Shown in pieces: positions 5,169 to 5,335 of a stretch of 5,335 nt of DNA. This DNA is from Oscillospiraceae bacterium (lineage in GTDB: Bacteria > Bacillota > Clostridia > Oscillospirales > Acutalibacteraceae): positions 1 to 5,335 of the forward strand of contig JAJXDX010000168.1 in NCBI GenBank assembly GCA_021640185.1. The letters run 5' to 3'. A model generated the notes under the pieces. That model worked only from the letters and a program-made list of their open reading frames with translations, was not told where the DNA came from and searched no databases. Position 1 is the stretch's first letter. Each line of letters opens with the position of its first letter. The translations under genes and the position numbers were made by a program.

Positions 5169-5335
5169 CTCCTTCGGCAAACGGAAGCTCATCTTCCGAA
5201 AAGCCTTTAACCGTGCGGGTTTTGGGCATTCGCCCGTCGCTGGCACACCGTGAGTTCTAACAGGAATTCTAATACAACTGAATACTTGCGTTAATACTCC
5301 TTCGGGAGTTTAACATATACGGAGACGTATCGAAG
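5168..5335 (+). ncRNA. Structured RNA of unknown class fused to the tRNA-Ser half, open at the window edge
   Basis: Five local hairpins follow in quick succession: 5182-5198 (six pairs, loop CTCAT), set inside GGC/GCC (5176-5178 with 5203-5205) through A-rich internal loops; 5224-5235 (GGGC/GCCC, loop ATTC); 5252-5269 (GAGTTC/GAATTC with one G-U pair); 5290-5314 (GTTAA+ACTCC paired with GGAGT+TTAAC, one bulged T, closed by a C(UUCG)G tetraloop); and 5317-5330 (ATACG/CGTAT with a GAGA tetraloop of the GNRA type). The last two may be enclosed by CTT-CG (5285-5290) pairing with CGAAG at the very end. No coding potential is apparent. I cannot match it to a known riboswitch, RNase P, tmRNA or SRP RNA, and the group I intron core sequences are not seen in the part present. 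It could be the 5' portion of an intron. Confidence 0.45.

Noticed and set aside
5066..5260. A 64-codon open frame overlapping the promoter and tRNA-like RNA
   Set aside because: Its start would be the -35 hexamer itself, upstream of the transcription start, and there is no ribosome site; the hairpins explain the region better.
5129..5335. Known riboswitch or T-box leader (the GGAGAGT start recalls the THF riboswitch)
   Set aside because: Beyond the first seven bases the THF core does not follow, and no T-box sequence, c-di-GMP, cobalamin or SAM core could be aligned by eye.

Overview
The window looks like chromosomal DNA of a GC-rich anaerobic Firmicute, most likely a clostridial gut bacterium of the Oscillospiraceae/Ruminococcaceae type. 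The reasons are the flavin oxidoreductase plus DUF1667 pair typical of clostridial glycerol-3-phosphate operons, strong purine-rich Shine-Dalgarno sites, near-consensus sigma-A promoters and GC-ending codons. This placement is inference; no taxonomic marker gene is complete here.

Left part (1-1400), plus strand: the 3' portion of an NAD(P)/FAD-dependent oxidoreductase overlaps by an ATGA junction with a small four-cysteine DUF1667 protein. The two form the tail of an operon. An 18-bp perfect hairpin with A- and T-tracts on its two sides ends this operon and also the convergent gene facing it.

Middle part (1402-4801), minus strand: an APC-superfamily amino acid permease, then a gene-free stretch of about 926 bases, then a DUF4886/SGNH-fold hydrolase with its own TTGACG-N17-TATACT promoter and a leader of about 190 bases. 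The gap carries a dispersed octamer (GATCGGCC or its complement, five copies), a diverged 26-base repeat and many GATC tetramers. I could not assign a gene to it.

Right part (4802-5335), plus strand: a pyrimidine-rich spacer separates the hydrolase promoter from a perfect TTGACA-N17-TATAAT promoter. About 28 bases after the predicted start, the transcript enters a sequence that matches the 5' half of a tRNA-Ser with anticodon CGA, position by position through the anticodon loop. It then departs from tRNA completely and continues to the window edge as a run of short, strong hairpins, including one with a UUCG and one with a GNRA tetraloop. This is the most interesting part of the window. It could be a tRNA-Ser gene interrupted by an intron or insertion whose 3' half lies beyond the edge, or a structured RNA that has captured a half tRNA. 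The sequence available does not decide between them.
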